A stretch of DNA of 64,000 nucleotides from NCBI GenBank assembly GCA_009785325.1, contig WQWN01000002.1:1-64000 (forward strand). Direction: 5' to 3'. The notes beneath the pieces are model-generated. The model was given only the letters and a program-made list of their open reading frames with translations, made no database searches and had not been told where the DNA came from. This document shows, in pieces, positions 8,058 to 16,244 of the stretch; position 1 is the first letter of the stretch; each line of letters begins with the position of its first letter. This DNA is from Candidatus Saccharimonadota bacterium. GTDB lineage: Bacteria; Patescibacteriota; Saccharimonadia; Saccharimonadales; Saccharimonadaceae. The position numbers were made by a program, and so were the translations under genes.

Positions 8058-8618
8058 ATGGCATCAAATCGTCATCTAGGAAGAATAGTTGCATTGCAGA
8101 CGTTGTATGAATATGAATTTCGCAGAAAAGCGAATGACGCAGCGGCTGATGTGAAGGAAATAACGGTAAAAAACATCGAACCCTACAAGGATTCGTTGGG
8201 GGACGTGGAGTTCGTGGATCTACTCGTAACAGGAGTATCTGAGAATGAGGAAGACCTCGATGAAAAGATTCAGCCGATTGCGCCAGAGTGGCCGCTAGAT
8301 CAGATTTCGGCGATTGACAGGAATATCTTGCGACTAGGGGTGTATGAATTGATCTATCTGAAAGAACAGATACCACCAAAAGTGGCGATCAATGAAGCTG
8401 TGGAACTAGCAAAAGCGTTTGGATCAGACAACTCGAGTAAGTTTGTAAACGGGGTACTGGGGACGGTTTATAGAGAGTTTGTGGAGGAAAAACCAAGTAA
8501 TGAAGAAGAACCTAATGAAGAGCCAGGAGGAGACGGGGGCGAAGCAGTCGGCGGCGAAGAAGCCGGGGATGTTGATGAAGCAGTTCCCGCAGATGACGAA
8601 GCAGAGTCTAAAGCCTAG
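8058..8618 (+). CDS. nusB: Transcription antitermination factor NusB
   Basis: This protein is 186 aa. The NusB helical fold is recognisable from the N-terminal basic motif ([17 protein letters not shown]), [39 protein letters not shown]-type helices and the usual end near residue 140. NusB binds boxA RNA with NusE to prevent termination in rRNA operons. The last 45 residues are an acidic low-complexity tail not found in standard NusB. This tail is encoded in DNA that also encodes the basic start of the following NUDIX gene in another frame. Confidence 0.95.
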   Translation: MASNRHLGRIVALQTLYEYEFRRKANDAAADVKEITVKNIEPYKDSLGDVEFVDLLVTGVSENEEDLDEKIQPIAPEWPLDQISAIDRNILRLGVYELIYLKEQIPPKVAINEAVELAKAFGSDNSSKFVNGVLGTVYREFVEEKPSNEEEPNEEPGGDGGEAVGGEEAGDVDEAVPADDEAESKA

Positions 8619-9180
8619 TGGTACTGTAGAGAAGAAAGAGCGTCGGATTGATGATTCGATGGTTAGTGATGATGTTGAGGTAGTGAAGCCGCCGACAACA
8701 ATCGAACAGATTAAGCAGGTATTTCGAAGGAAGCCGGCTATTCAGGAGATCGTGCGAGAACCGACGGCTGGGGGAGTGATTTTTCGTTATTCGGAAGATG
8801 GGAAAGATATTGAGATTTTGTTGATACAAGATAGTAAGGATCGCTGGACTATACCGAAAGGGCATATTGAGTCTGGTGAGACTGCAAAGCAGACGGCGAT
8901 GCGTGAGATCAGTGAAGAGACTGGATTGAAAGAGATGGAGGTCGTGGGATGGCTCGGGAAAATTCATTTCAAATATAGGAGATTAGAAACTCTAGTGTTG
9001 ATGACGACGCAGGTTTATTTAGTGAAAGCGCTGGGAAATACGGATCAAGTGCGAAAAGAGTCGTGGATGAATGGAATTAAGTGGACGCCTTTTTCTGAGG
9101 CGTACGATGTGATTGAGTACGAGGATATTGGGAAATTAATGCTGCTTGCGAAGAAGAGAATTAGGCAGGGGAAGATGTAG
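8500..9180 (+). CDS. NUDIX hydrolase, overlapping the end of nusB
   Basis: The NUDIX domain spans about residues 85-220, with box [23 protein letters not shown] split over residues around 120-142 (G-x5-E-x7-REISEETG, fully canonical). Its family would hydrolyse a nucleoside-diphosphate-linked substrate such as a dinucleoside polyphosphate. I place the start at 8500, with GGAGG 12 nt upstream; ATGs at 8569 or 8659 are alternatives. With this start the gene overlaps nusB by 119 nt and has a Lys-rich, disordered-looking N-terminus of about 80 residues. The stop is directly followed by the rnc ATG. Confidence 0.85.
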   Translation: MKKNLMKSQEETGAKQSAAKKPGMLMKQFPQMTKQSLKPSGTVEKKERRIDDSMVSDDVEVVKPPTTIEQIKQVFRRKPAIQEIVREPTAGGVIFRYSEDGKDIEILLIQDSKDRWTIPKGHIESGETAKQTAMREISEETGLKEMEVVGWLGKIHFKYRRLETLVLMTTQVYLVKALGNTDQVRKESWMNGIKWTPFSEAYDVIEYEDIGKLMLLAKKRIRQGKM

Positions 9181-9897
9181 ATGACACCACAGCAAAAAGA
9201 GGCTTATCAGGAGTTTGCGAAGGAGAAGTTGGGGTTTAGGTTTGATGATGTAGAATTGTTGATAACTGCGATGACGCATAGGAGTTATGTGAACGAACAT
9301 AAAAAGAGCGTGAGTGAACATAATGAGAGACTGGAGTTTCTGGGAGATGCGGTGTTGGAGTTGGTGGCGACGGAATTTTTATATCGAAATTATAGTGAAC
9401 CAGAGGGAGTTTTGACGAGTTGGCGGAGTGCGTTGGTGCGGACGGAGTCGATTTCGGCGGCGGGTGAAGCGCTGGGGTATTCGCCGCTGGTGCGGATGAG
9501 CCGAGGGGAAAAAAATGGGAGTGAGAGGGCGCGACAGGTGATCGTGGCGGATGTGTTTGAGGCGTTGATTGGGGCTGTGTATCTGGAGAGAGGGTATGAG
9601 GGGGCGGAGAAGTTTGTAGCTGAGAATATTTTGGTGAAGCTGGACGGAATATTAGAGGAGGAGTCGTGGCGAGATCCGAAGTCGTGGCTGCAGGAGATCG
9701 TACAGAGAGAGGATGGAGTGACGCCGAGTTATCAGGTGCTTGGTGAGGATGGTCCAGATCATGATAAAGAGTTTGAGTTGGGGGTATTTGTAGGGGAGAA
9801 GATGATCGGGCGAGGGAAGGGGTCGAGTAAGCAGGCAGCACAACAAGAGGCGGCGACGGAGGCGATTGAGGCGTATCGGGAGATGGGGAAAGCTTAG
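9181..9897 (+). CDS. rnc: Ribonuclease III
   Basis: This 238-aa enzyme cleaves double-stranded RNA in rRNA and mRNA maturation. The RNase III signature ERLEFLGDAVLEL is near residue 48. The second acidic site is DVFEALIGAVYLE near residue 120, and the C-terminal double-stranded RNA-binding domain (DPKSWLQE...KQAAQQEAA) covers about 160-232. The start abuts the stop of the NUDIX gene (TAG then ATG), so the two are translationally coupled. Confidence 0.96.
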   Translation: MTPQQKEAYQEFAKEKLGFRFDDVELLITAMTHRSYVNEHKKSVSEHNERLEFLGDAVLELVATEFLYRNYSEPEGVLTSWRSALVRTESISAAGEALGYSPLVRMSRGEKNGSERARQVIVADVFEALIGAVYLERGYEGAEKFVAENILVKLDGILEEESWRDPKSWLQEIVQREDGVTPSYQVLGEDGPDHDKEFELGVFVGEKMIGRGKGSSKQAAQQEAATEAIEAYREMGKA

Positions 9898-9923
9898 GAG
9901 CTACTAGTAACGAGAGTTTATCA

Positions 9924-9958
9924 TTGACATTTTTAAGTAATTGGTATATAATACCAAT
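9924..9958 (+). promoter_or_regulatory. Perfect consensus promoter with a palindromic operator over the -10 box
   Basis: TTGACA (9924-9929), exactly 17 bp, TATAAT (9947-9952). A perfect 8+8 inverted repeat ATTGGTAT-ATA-ATACCAAT (9940-9958) covers the -10 and the start region, as expected for a repressor site. Confidence 0.85.
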
Positions 9959-10027
9959 GGGGAGTTTGCTATTCTACTTAAGTAGCTGGGTGAACGCCTA
10001 GTAATTTGAAATGAGAGGTAAGAGGTA

Positions 10028-10576
10028 GTGGGAAAGGTAAAGGGTACTATCAGCAAGAGGTACTATGAGTCCTTTAAGGGAAGACTCACTAGTATAAGAG
10101 AGTTGTACGAACAAGGCTGTGTGACAGACGAAGACTTATTGGACGTCGAAAACAGATTCTATTTCGTAGAGAAGATATACCTGGAGCAAGAAAAGAAAAA
10201 CGAGACAATCAAGGAAAAATATCCCGATGCCGATCCTGAACAGCGCGCGTTTGATTCTCTGTGTGAGCAAGTTGGAATTACGATGCAAGCATGGGGGGAT
10301 TATGCAAAGTCTCCAGAGGAACGTGAAAATGCGGAGACGGTAATATGCGGTCTGATTGATGATTTGATGAAGACATGGGATAAGGGGTGTATGTACTATC
10401 CTCATCCTAAAAACCCTGAACTGAGATTTCAGCTCGTGAAGGATCTGCGCGACAAGAATAGGCGGAGTCGGGCGAAAAAGCGCAACATAGCTGATATGGA
10501 CGCAAAAGCTCCGTATCGGGGTGCCGAGGCTCTAATGTCAGACACTAGGCAACGAGTACAAAAGAAAAAACAATAG
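10028..10576 (+). CDS. Hypothetical helical protein under a palindrome-controlled promoter
   Basis: This 182-aa protein has a GTG start with an AGAGGT-type site upstream. It is rich in charged residues, mostly helical in appearance (RELYEQGCVTDEDLLDVE), with a strongly basic C-terminus (RRSRAKKRN and a terminal VQKKKQ). There are no membrane segments and no recognised domain. It is monocistronic with its own perfect consensus promoter, a putative operator, a short leader containing the palindrome CTACTTAAGTAG, and a terminator. The basic tail suggests nucleic-acid contact, but that is only inference. Confidence 0.65.
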   Translation: MGKVKGTISKRYYESFKGRLTSIRELYEQGCVTDEDLLDVENRFYFVEKIYLEQEKKNETIKEKYPDADPEQRAFDSLCEQVGITMQAWGDYAKSPEERENAETVICGLIDDLMKTWDKGCMYYPHPKNPELRFQLVKDLRDKNRRSRAKKRNIADMDAKAPYRGAEALMSDTRQRVQKKKQ

Positions 10577-10587
10577 ACCCTACCACA

Positions 10588-10612
10588 TAAAGCCCCGAAA
10601 GGGGCTTTTAAA
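10588..10612 (+). terminator. Intrinsic terminator after the 182-aa gene
   Basis: AGCCCC-GAAA-GGGGCT followed by TTTAAAATTT. Confidence 0.9.
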
Positions 10613-10619
10613 ATTTGGA

Positions 10620-10648
10620 TTGACAGAGGTGGAGAGATGAGGTAGAAT
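10620..10648 (+). promoter_or_regulatory. Promoter of rpsP
   Basis: TTGACA (10620-10625), 17-bp spacer, TAGAAT (10643-10648). Confidence 0.85.
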
Positions 10649-10687
10649 GTGGTGAGTAGAATTAATTTGGAAAAGGAAAAAACGTAA

Positions 10688-11074
10688 ATGCTAGCAATTC
10701 GTTTGCAAAGATTGGGACGAAAAGGTTATCCGATATATCGGCTCGTCGTTCAAGAAGCTAATCGCCACCCTTTGAGCGGGAAGATCGTCGCGCAAGTAGG
10801 TAGCTATAACCCACATACAAAAGAGACTGTGCTGGATAAAGAGAACGCACAGAAATATCTCGATAATGGTGCGCAGCCAAGTACGCGCGTAGTGAAGATT
10901 TTTAAAGAGCAGGGAATTAAGTTGCCAAAGTGGGTAAAAGAAGCACCACAGTTGAGTGCGAAGGCGAAGAATGCCGAAAAACTAAGGAAGAATCAACCAA
11001 AAGAAGAAGTAGTGGAAGTCGCTGAATCTGAGGTGGTTGAAACTCCAGCCGAAGAAGCGTCAGCGGCAAAATAA
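10688..11074 (+). CDS. rpsP: Ribosomal protein bS16
   Basis: This is 128 aa. The N-terminal 80 residues are a standard S16 domain (LAIRLQRLGRKGYPIYRLVV, then GSYNPHTK), which binds 16S rRNA during small-subunit assembly. A Lys/Glu/Ala-rich tail of about 45 residues follows the core. Order rpsP-khpA-trmD is the conserved bacterial arrangement, although here each has its own promoter signal. Confidence 0.97.
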   Translation: MLAIRLQRLGRKGYPIYRLVVQEANRHPLSGKIVAQVGSYNPHTKETVLDKENAQKYLDNGAQPSTRVVKIFKEQGIKLPKWVKEAPQLSAKAKNAEKLRKNQPKEEVVEVAESEVVETPAEEASAAK

Positions 11075-11093
11075 GGTAATTGAAATCTAGGAA

Positions 11094-11126
11094 ACACACC
11101 TCGGTGAGTGAGGTGTGTTTTTGGTA
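11094..11126 (+). terminator. Intrinsic terminator after rpsP
   Basis: AACACACCTC/GAGGTGTGTT stem followed by TTT. Confidence 0.88.
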
Positions 11127-11188
11127 GAAAATAGCATAAGTGTGGTACAATGAGTGGGCGGTATTACAGAATAATTAAGGAGAAAGAA

Positions 11189-11611
11189 ATGTCAAACAAC
11201 AGTATAGACCAGCAGTTTATAGAATATATCGTCAAAACATTAGTGTCGAACCCCGATAAGGTGGAAGTTCAAAGAGATATTGATGAGAAGGGCGTGCTTC
11301 TATCTCTGACAGTTGATCCAGAAGATCTAGGTCGTGTAATCGGACGACGTGGTGTAACAGCACAGAGCCTCAGGACTTTGCTGCGTGCTTTAGGTACGAA
11401 GAATGATGCTCGTTATAATTTGAAGATCGTAAATAACGACGGTGGTGCGCCAGCTCCGCGCGATCGTGATGAAGATATAACTGAGGATGTTACAGAAGAG
11501 GTCGAAGAGGCTGTGGAAGAGGTAACAGATGAGGCTGTGGAAAACGAAGATTCAGATCTAGCGGAAAAGACTCGAAAAGAGCTTGCGGATCTAGATGATC
11601 TTGATATATAA
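11189..11611 (+). CDS. khpA: KH-domain RNA-binding protein
   Basis: This is 140 aa from MSNNSIDQQF, chosen because AAGGAG lies about 7 nt upstream; the frame is open 13 codons further but without a site. The KH core with the GxxG loop reads GRVIGRRGVTAQSLRTLLRA near residue 55. KhpA (YlqC) binds small RNAs and mRNAs and influences cell elongation in Gram-positive species. The C-terminal 50 residues are highly acidic (repeated Glu/Asp), longer than usual for this family. It sits between rpsP and trmD as in many bacteria. Confidence 0.92.
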   Translation: MSNNSIDQQFIEYIVKTLVSNPDKVEVQRDIDEKGVLLSLTVDPEDLGRVIGRRGVTAQSLRTLLRALGTKNDARYNLKIVNNDGGAPAPRDRDEDITEDVTEEVEEAVEEVTDEAVENEDSDLAEKTRKELADLDDLDI

Positions 11612-11696
11612 TCATAGGCAGTTCAGGGCGCAGCCCGAACATACGCTCTAACTGCGAGAGCTATTACATAAAAATAGTTGAGAGCTTTATATGTCT

Positions 11697-11727
11697 GAGA
11701 AACCACCCGTTGGGGTGGTTTTTTGGT
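11697..11727 (+). terminator. Intrinsic terminator between khpA and trmD
   Basis: AACCACCC-GTTG-GGGTGGTT followed by TTTT. The preceding 80 nt contain a GCAGTT/AACTGC stem and appear to be the khpA 3' UTR. Confidence 0.85.
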
Positions 11728-11792
11728 GGGAAGAGTTGAGAGGTTTGAGGAAAATGGAGATAAAAGTGATAGAGAGGGTGTATAATCGAAGT

Positions 11793-12449
11793 ATGAAGTT
11801 TTGGATTATTACGCTGTTTCCGGGGATGTTTGAGGGGGTGCTGGGGCAGAGTATGATGTGGAAAGCACAGGAGAAAGGACTGGCGAGTTTTGAGGTTGTG
11901 GATCTGAGGGAGTTTGGGCTGGGGCCGAGGAGGCAGGTGGACGACTCGCCGTACGGTGGCGGGGACGGGATGGTTTTGATGGCGGAACCGCTTTTTGGAG
12001 CGATTGAGTTTGCGAAAGAGAGGGCTGAGGAGGAAATAAAGGTGGTTTTAATGACACCAAAAGGGAAGAGGTGGGTGCAGAGTTCGGCGCGGGAGTGGAC
12101 TAAAGGGGGATGTCGGAACTATGTGTTGGTGTGTGGGCATTATGAAGGGTTTGATGAGAGAGTGATGGAGTTAGTGGATTTGGAGGTCTCGGTGGGAGAT
12201 TATGTTTTAACGGGCGGAGAGCTTCCAGCGATGACAGTGATTGATTCAGTAGTGAGGTTGATTCCGGGGGTTTTAGGTGGAGAGAATTCGGCGGTAGATG
12301 AGAGTTTTTCGGATGGAGTAACGTTGGAGTATCCGCAGTATACGCGGCCAGAAGAGTTTCGAGGGATGAAAGTTCCGGAGGTTCTTTTGAGTGGGCATCA
12401 TGCGGAGATTGCGAAGTGGAGACGAGAAAACTCTGGGAGAGTTGAGTAA
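11793..12449 (+). CDS. trmD: tRNA (guanine-N1)-methyltransferase
   Basis: This 219-aa SPOUT-fold enzyme makes m1G37 in tRNA. The trefoil-knot motifs GGGDGMVL, VCGHYEGFDERV and GDYVLTGGE are clear. I start at MKFWIITLFPGMF; the frame is open further upstream, but TATAAT (11781-11786) ends six bases before this ATG, so the mRNA is probably leaderless and upstream codons would not be transcribed. Confidence 0.96.
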   Translation: MKFWIITLFPGMFEGVLGQSMMWKAQEKGLASFEVVDLREFGLGPRRQVDDSPYGGGDGMVLMAEPLFGAIEFAKERAEEEIKVVLMTPKGKRWVQSSAREWTKGGCRNYVLVCGHYEGFDERVMELVDLEVSVGDYVLTGGELPAMTVIDSVVRLIPGVLGGENSAVDESFSDGVTLEYPQYTRPEEFRGMKVPEVLLSGHHAEIAKWRRENSGRVE

Positions 12450-12500
12450 AGTTGAGGGGTGTGATGATGGTGGTTTTGCGTGATGTGATATAATGCGGTT

Positions 12501-13175
12501 ATGATTAAGAAGATTTTTTCAACAGAAGCGGCGCCGCCAAGACTAAAAGGGATTAGGATGTTGGGGTGCTTGCTCGTGACAATGATATTGATAGCTGTAG
12601 TGGTGCAGGTGATGGCGCTGACGCGAGTGGGAGGTGGAATTGTGGAAATTACGAGCATCGAGACAGAGACGGCGAAAGTATTACTGTCGCCTGTATGGAT
12701 AGGGGTGGCGGTTTTGGTGCAACTGTTGGCGTTGCCGTTTATCGTGGGGATGAAAGTGAGTCCGTTGATGCGACTGATGAGTATGGCGATGGGCTGGTTG
12801 GCGGCGGTGAATTTTCTAGTGTCGGTGTTGGTGTTGAATTTGACGAACAGTAACCCAGTAGTGGTATTTGCGGAGGCGATGGGAGTGCCGCTGAATGGTC
12901 TTTTTGTCCTACTTTCAGTGATGATTGCGGTGGCGATGGGTTGGATGACGTGGGGGCGATGGCCTTCGAGAGAGTTGAACTTGGAAGAGGTCAAGAAAGA
13001 ACAGGAGAAGCTAGCGAAGAAGGATAAATATGCAAGTGTTTTGGCGGAGGCGCGGAAGGAAGCGGGAGTAGAGGAGGTCGCTGAGACAGATAAAGAAAAG
13101 GTGATTGAAAAGCCGAAGTCGCGTGTAAAAACGATAAAAAAGAAGAAGACTAGCGCGAAGAAAGCGACAAAGTAA
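12501..13175 (+). CDS. Integral membrane protein with a basic cytoplasmic tail, unknown function
   Basis: This 224-aa protein has four hydrophobic segments (about residues 20-42, 63-85, 90-115 and 128-152). A charged tail of about 70 residues ends in KIKKKK-type and AKKATK sequence. It has no recognised family. TATAAT (12489-12494) lies six bases before ATG, another leaderless arrangement. The stop is 4 nt before the HD gene, so they are likely co-transcribed. Confidence 0.65.
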   Translation: MIKKIFSTEAAPPRLKGIRMLGCLLVTMILIAVVVQVMALTRVGGGIVEITSIETETAKVLLSPVWIGVAVLVQLLALPFIVGMKVSPLMRLMSMAMGWLAAVNFLVSVLVLNLTNSNPVVVFAEAMGVPLNGLFVLLSVMIAVAMGWMTWGRWPSRELNLEEVKKEQEKLAKKDKYASVLAEARKEAGVEEVAETDKEKVIEKPKSRVKTIKKKKTSAKKATK

Positions 13176-13178
13176 GAA

Positions 13179-13757
13179 TTGCTGGTTGATGTAGGGCAAA
13201 TACAAGATAAGTATCGTGACTTGATCGAGAAGGCGCGAGAGTATGTGTTGGTGATTGGAGATAGTGATCGCGAACATGGTTGGCGACATATAGAGGATAA
13301 TGTGTGGTTTTTGACGGAGTTAATGGAGGATGTGGAGGAAGAGTTTGACGCAGAGGTGTGTGTAGTTGCGGTATATTGGCATGATGTCGGGAGGGTGGAT
13401 GGTGGCATGGAGGGGCATGAGGGGCGGAGTGCGGAGATGTTGACGGAAGAAATGCGACAAAGGGGCTATGATGAAGGGTTTATTTGGCGGTGTGCGGAGG
13501 CGATTCGATATCATAAGTGGAATATGGTGCCAAAAACGATCGAAGGGAGGATTTTGAGGGACGCAGATAAGCTAGGGTGGATTGGGACGGGGAGATGGGA
13601 GAGTTGCTTGCAGCACGGTCAGAAGTTGAAAAATATCCGTAAGATGCTGCCGAGGCTTAGAGATGAGATTTTATATTTTGATTGCGCACGAAAGATTTAC
13701 GATCGAGAAATCGTGAAGATCGTGATATTACTGCAGAAATGGGTGTACGTACGCTGA
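13179..13757 (+). CDS. HD-domain phosphohydrolase
   Basis: This 192-aa protein has a TTG start in the given frame; the true start could be slightly different. Metal ligands of an HD fold are visible as EHGWRHIEDN (first His), YWHDVGR (HD), the EGHEGRSAEM helix and a later Asp (RDADKLGWIG). HD proteins of this size usually act on nucleotides or small phosphate esters. Nothing in the sequence fixes the substrate. It is coupled to the preceding membrane protein gene. Confidence 0.82.
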   Translation: MLVDVGQIQDKYRDLIEKAREYVLVIGDSDREHGWRHIEDNVWFLTELMEDVEEEFDAEVCVVAVYWHDVGRVDGGMEGHEGRSAEMLTEEMRQRGYDEGFIWRCAEAIRYHKWNMVPKTIEGRILRDADKLGWIGTGRWESCLQHGQKLKNIRKMLPRLRDEILYFDCARKIYDREIVKIVILLQKWVYVR

Positions 13758-13778
13758 GAAGCAAGTGAAAACTGATGA

Positions 13779-15551
13779 TTAGCGACCAGGGAAGAGGAAT
13801 TTGAGGTAATCTTTCATCATGCGGGCGCCAGAGATGATAGGGAGATAAGCGGTGAGCTGGCGGTGGACTTCACTCTCGAGGAGGTGGTCGTCACGGATGA
13901 TTTTGCAGGCGTGACGCATATGAGCGTAGACTGACTCAACTTCGGCGTGATAATCGTGGCCGAGGACTTCGAGGACTGGGGCGGGCTGGAGGTCGGCGAC
14001 ACCACCGTCTGGAGTAGAGATGAGAATCTTGAAGTTGGCGATGTCTTTCATGAAGGAGGTGCCGCAGGCTTCAAGGCCGACGATCGGGACGTTGATGGCT
14101 ACGTCTGCACCGACGGCGAGAGCGAGGCCGAGCTCTTCGTTGTAATTCTGGATGTAATGGACGCGTTCTTTGAGGACTGGGTCGGCGTCAATGGCGGCGA
14201 GAACTTGCTGAAGACGCTGATACATGCGAGTGTCGCCGAGGTGGACACGACCAGCTGCGACGTAGTGAGCGTTGTTTTCTAAAAGAATCTGTTTGAGGGT
14301 GTCGAGATTTTCAAATGGTAGCCATGGGCGTTTGTATTCTACGAAGCGGCGTTTGAAGTCAAAGACGATGGCGTCTTCTGGGATTTGGATGGGATTGCCG
14401 TATTGGTCTTGGCGGTGAGCGAGGATTTGGTTGAGGTGGCGGCGACCGTTTATTTTGAGTTCGCGGATGTCGGAAGCGGGGATTTTAGCGATATTTTCGA
14501 TGTAATTTTCGGCTGGGAGGTTGAACTTGTCGATGATTTCTTTATCGCGGAAATAGGTGACAATACTCGGGTGAACCCAGGTGTTGATATCGATGCCATT
14601 TGTGACGGCGCGGAATTTTACTTTTTCGCCGTTGATGTCGCGATAATCGGCGACTTTGGCGTGGAGGCGGGATACGCCGTTCTTTGCCTCTGCTAATTCA
14701 ATGGTGAGAGTAGAGAGTTTGAGTCGGCCGTCGACGAAAAGTCCGCCAATCCAGCGGCGTAGGGCGGGACTAGTGATATTTGGGAAGACGAAGCGATCAA
14801 ATTGGTCGTAGGAGAATTCTGACTCAGCGGCTTGAACGAGAGTGTGATTGGTGTAGAGAGTGTGCTTGCGGACGTAAACTAGGGCCTCGTAGAGGTTCAT
14901 GCCGTTTGAACAGAGTTCGTTTAAGCGAGCTACTGCGGCGAAGACGGTGGCGGTTTCGTTGAGCTGGATGATGGCGGGTTTGATACCGAGACGTTTCATA
15001 GCCCAGTAACCACCGAAGCCGAGAGAGATCATCTGATAGAGGCGGTGATCGCCGGATCCGTCGCCAGCGTAGAGTTCGCCGAAATTTGGCTCACTCATAG
15101 TGAGGAAGCGGGTGGATCCGAGGATTTTTTGGTAGATGTTGAGAATTACGTCTGGTTGGTCTTTGATATGAATCCAAACGTCATCCACGAATTCGTAACC
15201 GTGATCTAGAGGTGAGACGTTTTTGAGTTCTTCTGTCTGAGATAGATTAGAGATGACCTGAGTGAGTTCTTGGCGATAGAAAGGGGTGATGAGTACGAGG
15301 GGGATGTCGAGTTCCTGAGCGACGCGTCGCGTGTCGGCTGCGAGGACGCCGAGGCCACCGCCACCGCGGATGCCATTTGACTGGTCGTAGACTTCCATAG
15401 TGTAATAGATATAGGGTCGCTCAGAGGAGAGTTGACGAGAGAGGTTGCAACGATCGATGGCGGAGTAAAATTCGGTGACGTCTTCGATTAATTGCTCACC
15501 GTGGTGATTGTCGTGATCGTGTTTTTCGTTACTATAAAGATTGTGTCCCAC
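13779..15551 (-). CDS. Alpha-glucan (glycogen/maltodextrin) phosphorylase, short GT35 type
   Basis: This 590-aa protein releases glucose-1-phosphate from alpha-glucans using pyridoxal phosphate. The C-terminal half has the GT35 signatures NGIDINTW, RRFVEYKR, AGRVHLGD and GLEACGTSFMKDIANF. In the last, the Lys after GTSFM is the PLP-binding lysine of the family. The N-terminal half contains the GGGGLGVLAADT loop. The length matches the short phosphorylases lacking the long N-terminal regulatory extension. GTG start with GAGGAA upstream, promoter at 15592-15620. With GH97 and PfkB genes in the window it suggests storage or scavenged glucan use. Confidence 0.82.
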   Translation of the reverse strand: MGHNLYSNEKHDHDNHHGEQLIEDVTEFYSAIDRCNLSRQLSSERPYIYYTMEVYDQSNGIRGGGGLGVLAADTRRVAQELDIPLVLITPFYRQELTQVISNLSQTEELKNVSPLDHGYEFVDDVWIHIKDQPDVILNIYQKILGSTRFLTMSEPNFGELYAGDGSGDHRLYQMISLGFGGYWAMKRLGIKPAIIQLNETATVFAAVARLNELCSNGMNLYEALVYVRKHTLYTNHTLVQAAESEFSYDQFDRFVFPNITSPALRRWIGGLFVDGRLKLSTLTIELAEAKNGVSRLHAKVADYRDINGEKVKFRAVTNGIDINTWVHPSIVTYFRDKEIIDKFNLPAENYIENIAKIPASDIRELKINGRRHLNQILAHRQDQYGNPIQIPEDAIVFDFKRRFVEYKRPWLPFENLDTLKQILLENNAHYVAAGRVHLGDTRMYQRLQQVLAAIDADPVLKERVHYIQNYNEELGLALAVGADVAINVPIVGLEACGTSFMKDIANFKILISTPDGGVADLQPAPVLEVLGHDYHAEVESVYAHMRHACKIIRDDHLLESEVHRQLTAYLPIISGARMMKDYLKFLFPGR

Positions 15552-15591
15552 CGCTTGTTCCTCGTTTGATGTTTATGGTTACTCTGAGGTA

Positions 15592-15620
15592 ATTGTAACA
15601 GGTATAGGTGTTGAGGGCAA
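15592..15620 (-). promoter_or_regulatory. Promoter of the phosphorylase gene
   Basis: Minus strand TTGCCC (15615-15620), 17-bp spacer, TACAAT (15592-15597). Confidence 0.7.
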
Positions 15621-15642
15621 TAAGTGTGGGCTGGATTGAGAT

Positions 15643-15673
15643 ATGAAAAAGGACGCTTATTTAGGCGTCCTGT
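15643..15673 (-). terminator. Terminator of the 138-aa protein gene
   Basis: Minus strand GGACGCC/GGCGTCC-type stem (AGGACGCC...AGCGTCCT) followed by TTTTTC. Confidence 0.85.
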
Positions 15674-15677
15674 GTGG

Positions 15678-16094
15678 TTACGGCAAATGAGCTACTGAGA
15701 GAGATATCCAGATAAGATCTCCTACTGGGGTCTCAGATAAGGTATTTATAAATCTATCTAGGTCGTGTGGTTTTTGGCCGTCAAAATAGTGACTTTTTCT
15801 AAAGTCATTTTCAACGCGGACTGAGGTGCGGGCTTCTATGAAGTATTCGGGCGGGATTTCGGATAGAATCTCCAAGATCTCTTCGATGCTTTCTTCGCTA
15901 ATGCGAGACTGTCTGAGTGAAACCGAGTAGTGTGGTGATGGGAGGGTGTTAGAGCGAGAGAATTCGAGATAACGTTCTACATCTGTGTGCTGATATCTGG
16001 TGAAGAAGGCTAATGTAATGATAATAGCGGCGAGAGCGGCTATCAAGAAAAGTGGAGCTTGAGATTTTTTTGCGGGAACTTTGTGGTTTTTCAT
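15678..16094 (-). CDS. Small signal-anchored protein, unknown function
   Basis: This is 138 aa from MKNHKVPAKK, chosen for the AGGAGG site upstream; the longer open frame has no ribosome site. One hydrophobic segment (about residues 15-35) follows a basic N-terminus, then about 100 polar residues predicted outside. It has no cysteines in the mature part and no recognised domain. It resembles the 99-aa protein at 2.9 kb in design (basic start, single helix, short outer domain, own strong promoter and long leader) but not obviously in sequence. Confidence 0.6.
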   Translation of the reverse strand: MKNHKVPAKKSQAPLFLIAALAAIIITLAFFTRYQHTDVERYLEFSRSNTLPSPHYSVSLRQSRISEESIEEILEILSEIPPEYFIEARTSVRVENDFRKSHYFDGQKPHDLDRFINTLSETPVGDLIWISLSVAHLP

Positions 16095-16210
16095 GGGGTG
16101 AGACCTCCTGGTATAGTGTAGTTTTCTGCGACGTGGCTTGTGAGTGGAGCTCATTTGGTTGGGAAGGTGCAAACAGTCATTCTGAAGTGGAAGGACTAAT
16201 CACTAATAAT

Positions 16211-16239
16211 AACATAGCATAAGTACTATGTGATGTCAA
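16211..16239 (-). promoter_or_regulatory. Promoter of the 138-aa protein gene
   Basis: Minus strand TTGACA (16234-16239), 17-bp spacer ending TATGC, -10 TATGTT (16211-16216). Confidence 0.75.
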
Positions 16240-16244
16240 GACGA

